Shown: positions 1-5,970 of the stretch, piece after piece
How the letters are laid out: the number at the start of each line of letters is the position of its first letter
How positions within the stretch are numbered: the stretch's first letter is position 1
NCBI GenBank assembly: GCA_049522565.1
Contig: JBEKNT010000185.1
Span: 1 to 12,306, forward strand
Direction: 5' to 3'
Length of the DNA stretch: 12,306 bases
DNA from: JASHVB01 sp049522565
Lineage (GTDB): Bacteria > Pseudomonadota > Alphaproteobacteria > Acetobacterales > Acetobacteraceae
Translations under genes and position numbers: made by a program
The notes under the pieces: generated by a model
What the model was told of the DNA's origin: nothing
The model's input: the letters and a program-made list of their open reading frames with translations, nothing else
The model's database searches: none

Positions 1-1022
1 CCGTCCGCGAAGATCGCCATGGTTGCCTTGCCGGGCTCGCCGCCAACGCCGCAGCAGATGTTGACATCGTTCGGGCGAACCCGGTTGAATTCATCGATGT
101 AGCGTTGATCGGCATCGACATTGATACCCGACCACCCATTATAATTATGCAACAAAGCCGTATTGCTCAGGCGAAAGGGATGGTGCGCACCGATATCGAC
201 ATAGAAACCACCCTTGACGTTGCGCAGCATCGGCCAAAGCACCCCGTCTTCGCCGAACTGCGAGAACATCAGATGCCCAAAATTCAGCGGCAGCAGCTTC
301 AACGTGACTGGATCGACGGTTCGGATCAATGTGGCGATATCGGCGGCAGCCTCGCTCCGGACCGTCAGTTCCTTGAGTTTCTCGGCAAAAACCGCAGAAG
401 CGGGATCCAGCCTTGCCGCCTCGCGGGCCGCTGCCAATGCCTTATCGAAGCGATTCTGCCGCTCCAGCGACGTCGCCAGCAGGTTGTAATAGTCAGCCAC
501 ATCCGGCCGCAGCGCGATCGCGCTGCGGAACGCCGCCTCGGCGACTGCGGGGCGATCGGCGTGCAGCGCAAGAATCCCGTGGTGCCGCAGTCGATTATAA
601 TCGCTGGGCTCAAGGCGAATCGCCTCGGCGGTGTGAAACAAGGCGGTTTCCCACTTGCTCTGACGTTCCAGCACGATACTCATGACATGGTGGTGCCCGG
701 CGATCCCGCTCTGACGAGCAAGCACCGCTCCCATCGTAACCTCGGCTTCCGCGAACCGGTTGGCAAAGAGTTGCAGCAGCCCGACCCGCGCGAGGAAGCC
801 GGTATCACTCGGGTTCAACGCCGCGGCCTGCAAAGCCGCCGCAAGTGCTCCATCGATGTCGTGCAGCTTTTCCAGCGCAACGCTCAAATACGCATGCAGT
901 TCGGCATTGGATGGCGTCTGGGTAATGGCCCGGCGCAGCAATGTCACGGCGTCTGCGGCACGCCCCGCGTCAAGCAAGCCACGCGCCTGCTGCGCAGGGG
1001 GCGCAAATACCTCAGATTCCAT
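1..1022 (-). CDS. TPR-FkbM family methyltransferase fusion, 3' end cut by the window edge
   Basis: Likely an S-adenosylmethionine-dependent O-methyltransferase acting on a sugar or glycan, with an N-terminal protein-interaction array. Read on the minus strand, 340 codons are open from ATG at 1022-1020 to the window edge. Residues 8 to about 245 form TPR helices; the last unit (about 190-222) contains KALAAAREAARLDP. From about residue 250 the FkbM signature appears: SQFGEDGVL (254-262), the SAM-site strand FYVDIGAHHP (273-282), SNT (286-288), GWSGINVDAD (296-305) and RPND (316-319). These match the FkbM methyltransferase fold in order and spacing. The catalytic half is incomplete here, since the family usually needs about 100 more residues. 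The start is well supported: GGAGG at 1035-1031 lies 8 bases before the ATG. It is transcribed away from the gene at 1348. Family assignment is firm; the substrate is unknown. Confidence 0.88.
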   Translation of the reverse strand, partial: MESEVFAPPAQQARGLLDAGRAADAVTLLRRAITQTPSNAELHAYLSVALEKLHDIDGALAAALQAAALNPSDTGFLARVGLLQLFANRFAEAEVTMGAVLARQSGIAGHHHVMSIVLERQSKWETALFHTAEAIRLEPSDYNRLRHHGILALHADRPAVAEAAFRSAIALRPDVADYYNLLATSLERQNRFDKALAAAREAARLDPASAVFAEKLKELTVRSEAAADIATLIRTVDPVTLKLLPLNFGHLMFSQFGEDGVLWPMLRNVKGGFYVDIGAHHPFRLSNTALLHNYNGWSGINVDADQRYIDEFNRVRPNDVNICCGVGGEPGKATMAIFAD

Positions 1023-1100
1023 GGGCTTAACCTCCGAAATCGCAACGAACGCTATCATCCCGGCACGCTGGTTGCCAGGTTGCCTTTGAAGAAGCCCAAC

Positions 1101-1131
1101 ATTAGATCGGACCCCACCTTAGGTCCACCAA
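1101..1131 (-). promoter_or_regulatory. Weak candidate promoter for the leftward TPR-FkbM gene
   Basis: On the minus strand a -10-like TCTAAT (1106-1101, five of six consensus bases) is preceded at 19 bases by TTGGTG (1131-1126), which matches only half of the -35 consensus. It would give a leader of roughly 70 bases before the ATG at 1022. The spacing is longer than ideal, and the small inverted repeat at 1109-1126 lies between the boxes, where a regulator could bind. This is a pattern match only. Confidence 0.22.
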
Positions 1132-1334
1132 ATGATCAACGCGGCCGCGGTTCACAGTGCAAATGAGTCTGGTTCTGCGTTCGCTCAGATTGGCCGCCCG
1201 ACAGCTCGTTACCGCGCCGGCGCCGGGTGGACCGCGTCGTGTGCCGATGGCATGCCCGGCGGCGTGCGCGCTCATGCCAATACTCTCTTGCACCGCCCCG
1301 GCCACTCGCGCGACGCTACGCCACAATGGACGAC

Positions 1335-1339
1335 GGGAG
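1335..1339 (+). promoter_or_regulatory. Ribosome binding site that fixes the GTG start at 1348
   Basis: GGGAG lies eight bases before GTG (1348-1350). The reading frame stays open upstream to 1132, but the upstream translation has no structure and no comparable ribosome binding site, so this GTG is preferred to the ATG at 1132. Confidence 0.6.
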
Positions 1340-1347
1340 ACCACGCA

Positions 1348-2025
1348 GTGATCACGATCCGACGCCTGATCGAACGCCTGATCCAACGCCCGACCAGCGG
1401 CCACGAGAGCCCCCCGGCACCGCCGCCCTCGGCACAGCCGAGCCCTGAGCCACCGATCCCTGAGCCGCTTCCGGTCGCCCCGCGTGAGTGGGCCGAACTG
1501 ATGAACCGCATGCGCGACGCGGGGCGGCTGGACGAGGTCGACGATTTGTGGGCCAGGGCGCCGGCGGACATCCAGGGCAACCTCGCGGTGGCCTCGATCT
1601 GGGCCAGCTTGCCGCGCGTGCGCCGCGATCCCGCCGAGATGCTGCGCCGTGCCGAATGGCTCGTCGCGCAGCATCCCGACGTCGCCAAGCCGGTGTCGCA
1701 CCTGATCTACGCCCTGGCGGCAACGGGACCCTATGCCGAGGTCCAGGCCCGTATCGCCGAATGGGAGGCCCGCTGGCCGGGCGATTGGGACGTACTCGGC
1801 CCGGCCGCCGACGTGGCGCTGGCCGCCGGCGACCGCGATCGCGCCATTGCGTTGTGGGAACGCCTGGCGATCGAGCGGCCGGAATTCTACGGCGCTACCA
1901 CCCGGCGCTCGCACGTCATTGCGCTTTCCCATGCCGGACGGAAGGATGAGGCTGCGGCGCTGCTGGCCGCATCGCGCGTGGCGTTTCCGGAGTACCCGCA
2001 TTTCGATGGGTTGGGGGTGGAGTAA
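1348..2025 (+). CDS. Small TPR protein with proline-rich N-terminal linker
   Basis: A 225-residue protein with no enzyme signature, probably a protein-interaction module. After a short basic N-terminal helix (ITIRRLIERLIQR), residues about 22-48 are rich in Pro, Ala and Glu. The rest is helical repeat: a degenerate pair around AGRLDEVDDLWARAP, then clearer TPR units such as AIALWERLAIERPEF and KDEAAALLAASRVAFPEYP near the C terminus. The W-x(6)-P spacing resembles the repeats of the proteins at 3347 and 9016 in this window, so the three look like paralogs or share a module. There is no signal peptide, so it is probably cytoplasmic. The start is taken at GTG because of GGGAG eight bases upstream. 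It ends 224 bases before the methyltransferase gene. A truncated relative of the longer TPR proteins is a fair alternative reading. Confidence 0.75.
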   Translation: MITIRRLIERLIQRPTSGHESPPAPPPSAQPSPEPPIPEPLPVAPREWAELMNRMRDAGRLDEVDDLWARAPADIQGNLAVASIWASLPRVRRDPAEMLRRAEWLVAQHPDVAKPVSHLIYALAATGPYAEVQARIAEWEARWPGDWDVLGPAADVALAAGDRDRAIALWERLAIERPEFYGATTRRSHVIALSHAGRKDEAAALLAASRVAFPEYPHFDGLGVE

Positions 2026-2074
2026 GAGGGCGTATTGCTGCTCGTCTTCCGGATCGGCGCAAGGTGTCGCGCGG

Positions 2075-2120
2075 CGACGGCGACGGCACGACAGCGGATA
2101 CCGGCTTTGCGTCGCCGTCG
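2075..2120. repeat. 11-bp perfect inverted repeat downstream of the small TPR gene
   Basis: CGACGGCGACG (2075-2085) is exactly complementary in reverse to CGTCGCCGTCG (2110-2120), separated by a 24-base loop that itself contains a short CGG-ATA-CCG hairpin. It begins 50 bases after the stop at 2025. No run of T follows, so it is not a classic intrinsic terminator. It may be an RNA stem that stabilises the upstream transcript or slows polymerase, or a protein site. Confidence 0.5.
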
Positions 2121-2249
2121 ATACCGCGCCCTTGGCCTGCCTGGCTCCCGAGTTCGCATTCCGCTAGCCATAACGGAGTCGCGCGGTATTCGGTGTTGCC
2201 CGGTGTCTCGTCATCCCGGATAATCAGGACGATATTCGGGAGCAGGCAA

Positions 2250-3170
2250 ATGGACGAAAGCCTTGACGCGATCGGCATTGTTGAAGGAACCGATAAAAGT
2301 TCGATCGGCCACGGGTATCTTCGGCATTATGACCGTATCCTCAGGCACCTCCGGAACGAGCCGATTACTCTGATGGAGATCGGCATTTTCCGAGGCGCTT
2401 CACTGCGCGCGTGGTCACGCTATTTCGACCGGGCCAAGATCGTCGGCGTCGATATAAAGCCCGAATGTCGGCAATACGCGACCAGCCGGTGCGAGGTGGA
2501 AATCGGTTCCCAGGCGGACCCGCAATTCCTTGACGCCCTGGGCCGGAAGTGGCGGCCGGACGTCATTATCGACGATGGATCGCATCGGGCCGACCACGTC
2601 ATCCTGACGTTCCGCAAGCTCTTCCCGCATTTGCGCGAGGGGGGCATCTATATCGTCGAAGACCTGCACCTGCATAGCGGCCCCTTCGGCCATACGCGGC
2701 GCGGTACGTCGGACATAGCACCGATCGACCTGTTCCTTCCGATCAGCCGGCTTGTCGCTTGTCCGGAAGAAACGCAGTCCCCGGATCGCCACCTGATCCA
2801 TGTCATCGACTCGGTCGAGTATTTTTATGGCGGCGTTGCACTCAGGAAAAAGCCAGCCGCCGAGACTGACCCGATTACGCCCCGCAGACCACTCGTGGAA
2901 GCGGCGAACAAGGCGGAGCAGTGGGCTGGCTTCGCCATGTATATTCTTCGTTGCGGCGGGAACATAGACGAAGCGCTTGCGTGCATTCGTCGGGCGATCG
3001 CGCAGGAGCCCGAGGCCGCTATCTATCAGCACCACCTCAGCCAGATCCTGCAACGTAAGGGGGACATGGCCGGCGCACTGACCGCTGCGCGGGAAGCCGT
3101 TCGCCTGAACCCCGGGTTTGAGATCTTTCAGGTAGAACTCGCCAAACTGGAAGCGAAGATGCCCCGGTGA
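2250..3170 (+). CDS. SAM-dependent class I methyltransferase with C-terminal TPR tail
   Basis: A 306-residue probable O-methyltransferase of the group that includes the sugar methyltransferase MycE and CmcI-like proteins. The N terminus has GTDKSS (13-18) and GHGYLRHYDRIL, typical of that group. LMEIGIFRGASLRAW (41-55) is the SAM-binding glycine motif; VGVDIKP (65-71) carries the acidic residue expected to bind the SAM ribose; IIDDGSH (106-112) and IVEDLH (135-140) are the acidic motifs that hold the metal in MycE-type enzymes. From about residue 225 the chain changes to TPR helices (IDEALACIRRAIAQEPEAA, then GALTAAREAVRLNPGFEIF), which close relatives generally lack. The last unit closely resembles the last TPR unit of the leftward FkbM fusion. 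The start is set by GGGAG seven bases before ATG; the frame is open upstream to 2064 without such a site. Substrate unknown, probably a sugar given the neighbours. Confidence 0.85.
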   Translation: MDESLDAIGIVEGTDKSSIGHGYLRHYDRILRHLRNEPITLMEIGIFRGASLRAWSRYFDRAKIVGVDIKPECRQYATSRCEVEIGSQADPQFLDALGRKWRPDVIIDDGSHRADHVILTFRKLFPHLREGGIYIVEDLHLHSGPFGHTRRGTSDIAPIDLFLPISRLVACPEETQSPDRHLIHVIDSVEYFYGGVALRKKPAAETDPITPRRPLVEAANKAEQWAGFAMYILRCGGNIDEALACIRRAIAQEPEAAIYQHHLSQILQRKGDMAGALTAAREAVRLNPGFEIFQVELAKLEAKMPR

Positions 3171-3181
3171 GATCGGGTCGT

Positions 3182-3310
3182 TTATCGCGCCAGCATTGCC
3201 TCTCGCACACGGGCTTCGAATTTTTCGTCCACATCTCCCCACTTTTTATGCGATGCGAGAAAGCATGCGTTGCACGCAAGCGGTGGCGGCCGGATGGAGA
3301 ACTGCGGTAG
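3182..3310 (-). pseudogene. Possible decayed gene end with a CxxC motif
   Basis: Between the methyltransferase and the next TPR gene, the minus strand is open for 42 codons from just after a TGA (3313-3311) to TAA (3184-3182). The translation is unlike the Arg/Ala-rich noise of other shadow frames: it includes CNACFLASHKKW, then GDVDEKFEARVREAMLAR before the stop, which reads like the amphipathic C-terminal helix of a real protein. There is no ATG, GTG or TTG early enough to make a full product. Its upstream side runs straight into the 5' end of the gene at 3347, so the rest of the putative gene is missing. I do not recognise the family. A chance open frame cannot be excluded. Confidence 0.35.
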
Positions 3311-3346
3311 TCAAGGACCCGCTGCCCAACTGCTGAACCGGACCCG

Positions 3347-5680
3347 ATGGACGACCTGCCCTCCCCCGACGGCACCCTGGCCGAGAAGATCGGCGCTTCC
3401 GATACCGCCTTGGCAAGCTGGGCGGCCCTCGCCGCACGCTCGCCCGACGATCCCGCGCCGCTCCTGGCGCCGATCCAGGCCCTGCTCGCCGCCGGCCGCC
3501 ACGCCGAAGCCGGGGTCCTGCTCGACGCCGCGCAGTTCCGCTTCCCGGACCACGCCCCGTTCGCCGTCGAAGCCGCCCGCGCCGCCCAGCGCCAGGGGGC
3601 CACCGAGGACGCGCTGAGGCGCTGGCAGGCGGTGCGGGACCGCTTCCCCGGTTCCGCCGTGGGCCTCACCGGCGCCGCCGCCACATTGCGGGAAGCCGGG
3701 CGCCCCGCGGAGGCCGAGGCTCTGTTGGCCGAAGCCGCTTCGAGCTTCCCCGGCGATCCCGGGCCGGCGGTCGATTACGCCTGGCTCGCCCACGCGCGGC
3801 AGGACTGGCCGGAGGCGCTGCGCCGCTGGTCCGCGGTGCGCGAGCGGTTTCCAGATGTGCCGCATGGCTACTCCGGCGCCGCCGTCGCCCATCGCAATGC
3901 CGGCGCGTTCGACCTGGCCGACGCGCTGCTGCAAGACGCGCTGGAGCGGTTTCCGGACGCTGTCGGGTTGGCGATCGAGCATGGCTGGGTGGCGCATGCC
4001 CGCCACGACTGGCCGGAGGCGGTTCGCCGCTGGGACACTGTCCGCGCGCGGGCGCCGGACGTCCCCGCGGGTTATACCGGCGGCGCCGTCGCGCTGCGCG
4101 AGCTGGGCCGGTTTGCCGAGGCGGAAGCGCTGTTGCGCGAGGCGGCGGAGCGCTTTCCCGCGGAACCGCATGTGGTGGTGGAGCAGGCGTGGCTTGCCCA
4201 GGCGCGGCGGGACTGGCCGGAGGCGGCGCGCCGCTGGGACGCCGCGCGCGCCCGGCTGCCAGGGGAGGAGGTCGTCTACACCGCCGGCGCCCGGGCGTTG
4301 CGCGAGGAGGGACGGGCGGATGAGGCGGATCGGCTGCTGCGGGAGGCGATCGCGCGCTTCCCCGATCGCCGCTCGCCCCTGACAGAGCATGCCTGGCTGG
4401 CGCAGATCGGCCGCGATTGGCCTGCCACGGTGGAACGCTGGGCGGCCGTGCGCGCGCGCTTCCCGGACCACGCCGAAGCCTACGTGCTGGAAGCCCGGGC
4501 GCTCGCCGAACTGCGGCGGAACGACGAGGCCGAACCCCTGCTTGCGGAGGGGGTGGCGCATCTGCCGAACGTGGCCGAGATCGCCGCAGAGTACGCCGAA
4601 CTGGCGGTGCGCCAGCAGAATTGGGCCGCGGCCGTGCGGCGGTGGGAGGATGCGGCAGCGCGGTTCCCCGGGGAAAAGCGCTTCTCGGACCGGCTGCATG
4701 AGGCTCGGCTGCGCATGGCGGAGAGCGATCTGGCGGCCCACCTGGCGTCGCCGGCGGCTCAGTTCGCGCCGGAGCCGGCGCCCGAGACGGACGCGGCGTG
4801 GGCTCAGTTCGCGCCGGAGCCAGCGCCCGAGATGGACACGGCGTGGGCTCAGTTCGCGCCGGAGCCGGCGCCCGAGATGGACGCGGCGTGGGTTCAGTTC
4901 GCGCCGGAGCCGGCGCCCGAGACGGACGCGGAGTGGGCTCAGTTCGCGCCGCCTCCGACGCCCGAGACGGAGCCGGCTGAGTTCGCGCCGGCGCCGAAGC
5001 CCGAGGCGGCGGACCCCCTGGTGCGCGACCTCGTGCTGCAATTCGAAAGCCTGGGCGGCCAGGTGCTCGGCTGCGAATTCGGCATCTTCCAGCGCGACTG
5101 CGGGGCGGAGCCGCTGGGTCTGCTGCGGTGGGCGGACATGCCGTACGAGGGCATCATCGCGGTTTTGCAATCCCGCTTCGCCGGTGTCGGGACCGCAGAA
5201 ACCACCGAACTGTTCCTGTCGCCGATAGACGGCGGTCCCACCGAGTACAGCACGCGCGACCGCCGCGGCTTCATGCTCATGCGGACCTTTATCCGCGAAG
5301 ACGAGGCGCCGTTCGACCGCATCTACGCCGCGGCCTGCCGGCGGCTGCAATTTCTCGCGCGCAAGCTTGTCGAGGACCTCGAAGCGGGCAACAAGATCTT
5401 CGTTTTCCGGCTGACCGACCGGGATCTGACCGAAGCCGAACTCGGGCGGCTGCACACGGCGATGCGGTCCTATGGCGACAACACATTACTCTATGTTCGG
5501 CACGAGGACGCCGGGCACCCCAACGGCACGGTGGCGCTGGCGGGCCCCGGATTGCTGGTCGGTTACATCGACCGCTTCAAGGTGTCCCGCAGCGGCGAGA
5601 TTTCCGCATCCTCGCCAACGGCCTCGTGGCTCCAAATCTGCAAGAACGCATGGGAGCTGTGGAGTGCCTTGCGGGGTTGA
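3347..5680 (+). CDS. Large TPR protein with repeat linker and C-terminal SLG/CEFG-type domain
   Basis: A 777-residue three-part protein. Residues about 15-460 are TPR pairs repeating every 68 residues, with signatures like DWPEAVRRWDTVRARAPD and AEAEALLREAAERFP. Residues 471-554 are a low-complexity linker of 15-residue units (AQFAPEPAPETDAAW). Residues about 557-777 form a globular domain with FESLGG (568-573), CEFGIFQR (Cys576), GAEPLGLLRW, KIFVFRLTDRDL, YVRHEDAGHPNGTV (His719, His724) and GYIDRF (Asp742). From memory this domain recurs in alphaproteobacterial glycan loci, usually unannotated; the SLG...C opening recalls the papain-like DUF1796 family, and Cys, His and Asp could make a triad, but that is inference. 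A TAG lies 13 codons upstream in frame and no other start codon intervenes, so ATG 3347 is the first possible start; it lacks an obvious Shine-Dalgarno site. No signal peptide is seen. Confidence 0.82.
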   Translation: MDDLPSPDGTLAEKIGASDTALASWAALAARSPDDPAPLLAPIQALLAAGRHAEAGVLLDAAQFRFPDHAPFAVEAARAAQRQGATEDALRRWQAVRDRFPGSAVGLTGAAATLREAGRPAEAEALLAEAASSFPGDPGPAVDYAWLAHARQDWPEALRRWSAVRERFPDVPHGYSGAAVAHRNAGAFDLADALLQDALERFPDAVGLAIEHGWVAHARHDWPEAVRRWDTVRARAPDVPAGYTGGAVALRELGRFAEAEALLREAAERFPAEPHVVVEQAWLAQARRDWPEAARRWDAARARLPGEEVVYTAGARALREEGRADEADRLLREAIARFPDRRSPLTEHAWLAQIGRDWPATVERWAAVRARFPDHAEAYVLEARALAELRRNDEAEPLLAEGVAHLPNVAEIAAEYAELAVRQQNWAAAVRRWEDAAARFPGEKRFSDRLHEARLRMAESDLAAHLASPAAQFAPEPAPETDAAWAQFAPEPAPEMDTAWAQFAPEPAPEMDAAWVQFAPEPAPETDAEWAQFAPPPTPETEPAEFAPAPKPEAADPLVRDLVLQFESLGGQVLGCEFGIFQRDCGAEPLGLLRWADMPYEGIIAVLQSRFAGVGTAETTELFLSPIDGGPTEYSTRDRRGFMLMRTFIREDEAPFDRIYAAACRRLQFLARKLVEDLEAGNKIFVFRLTDRDLTEAELGRLHTAMRSYGDNTLLYVRHEDAGHPNGTVALAGPGLLVGYIDRFKVSRSGEISASSPTASWLQICKNAWELWSALRG
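3599..4720 (+). repeat. 204-bp tandem repeat units encoding paired TPRs
   Basis: Units start in register at 3599, 3803, 4007, 4211, 4415 and 4619, exactly 204 bases (68 codons, two TPR motifs) apart. The middle units share the DNA word GACTGGCCGGAGGCG at 3803, 4007 and 4211. The first, fifth and sixth units keep the phase but have diverged more. The exact spacing with no insertion or deletion points to growth by tandem duplication. Confidence 0.8.
4757..4975 (+). repeat. 45-bp tandem repeat encoding a Pro/Ala/Glu linker
   Basis: Four nearly identical 45-base copies start at 4757, 4802, 4847 and 4892, followed by a 39-base degenerate copy at 4937 and a partial one from 4976. Each copy encodes a 15-residue unit such as AQFAPEPAPETDAAW; Thr/Met, Ala/Thr and Ala/Val changes separate the copies. 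The very low divergence suggests recent slippage or unequal recombination and predicts length variation between strains. The product is an acidic, proline-rich spacer between the TPR array and the C-terminal domain. Confidence 0.9.
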
Positions 5681-5735
5681 CCGAGTGACGCGGAACGGTC
5701 TGCCATGATGCTCGCAGTCCGCCTCGTTCAAGTGG

Positions 5736-5764
5736 TTGACAGTCGCCGATACATCCAGCGACAT
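5736..5764 (+). promoter_or_regulatory. Candidate promoter for the double glycosyltransferase gene
   Basis: A perfect TTGACA (5736-5741) is followed after 17 bases by CGACAT (5759-5764), which agrees with the -10 consensus at only two positions. If used, it gives a leader of about 200 bases that contains the hairpin cluster at 5847-5879. The -35 match and spacing are good; the -10 is poor, so an activator or a chance match are both possible. Confidence 0.3.
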
Positions 5765-5846
5765 GCGTGGCGTTGACCGGCGCGAGGCCAGGGGCGTTCC
5801 GCATCACGCGGGATTCCGCTTCGCCGATGGCAGGCAGCGTTTTCAC

Positions 5847-5879
5847 GGTGGTTCGACCACCAGTACTGGCATAGTGCCA
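5847..5879. repeat. Three adjoining small hairpins upstream of the glycosyltransferase
   Basis: Three perfect inverted repeats abut or overlap: GGTGGT-TCG-ACCACC (5847-5861), the palindrome CCAGTACTGG (5860-5869) and TGGCA-TAG-TGCCA (5867-5879). They lie 92 bases before the start at 5971 and inside the leader predicted from the TTGACA box. The overlaps mean that they cannot all form at once, as in an RNA switch, or they could be protein-binding half-sites in DNA. No T-run follows, so they are not an intrinsic terminator. Confidence 0.5.
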
Positions 5880-5970
5880 TCCGGTGTGGCGACCGAAATT
5901 CATTTGCCGCGGCGTTCCCGCACCGCGGCAGAGGTCTGTGCGCCATTCGAGACCGGCACTGAGGGCAACG

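Larger units (their letters stand above)
1023..1347. other. Divergent intergenic gap with no convincing gene
   Basis: This 325-base gap separates the leftward TPR-FkbM gene from the rightward TPR gene and must hold both promoters. Reading frames cross it on both strands, but their translations are rich in Arg, Ala and Pro with no recognisable domain, so I treat them as chance. A 64-codon plus frame (1157-1351) ends in a TGA that overlaps the GTG start of the next gene by four bases; its product looks unnatural and I do not call it. A small inverted repeat (GGACC / GGTCC, 1109-1126) sits near the possible leftward promoter. Confidence 0.6.

Noticed and set aside
105..1166. A 353-codon open frame on the plus strand
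   Set aside because: It lies opposite the TPR-FkbM gene, whose minus-strand translation has clear TPR and methyltransferase motifs and a strong ribosome site. The plus translation has no recognisable domain.
1157..1351. A 64-codon plus frame whose TGA overlaps the GTG start at 1348, as in translational coupling
   Set aside because: No convincing ribosome site, no recognisable sequence, and the four-base overlap can arise by chance.
1102..2001. A 299-codon minus-strand open frame opposite the small TPR gene
   Set aside because: Composition is Arg/Ala/Gly-rich with no domain; the plus strand has TPR-like units and a ribosome site. Its last dozen codons look slightly more natural, but not enough to call a remnant.
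4389..5228. An Arg/Ser-rich 279-codon plus frame inside the large TPR gene
   Set aside because: It is the shifted reading of the 45-base repeats (SSRRSRRPR units) and of the TPR codons; no start context or independent evidence.
3311..5455. A 714-codon minus-strand open frame opposite the large TPR gene
   Set aside because: Its translation is an Arg/Gly/Pro/Leu-rich mirror of the repeats, as expected where G+C-rich codons leave the opposite strand without stops. The plus frame carries the real motifs.
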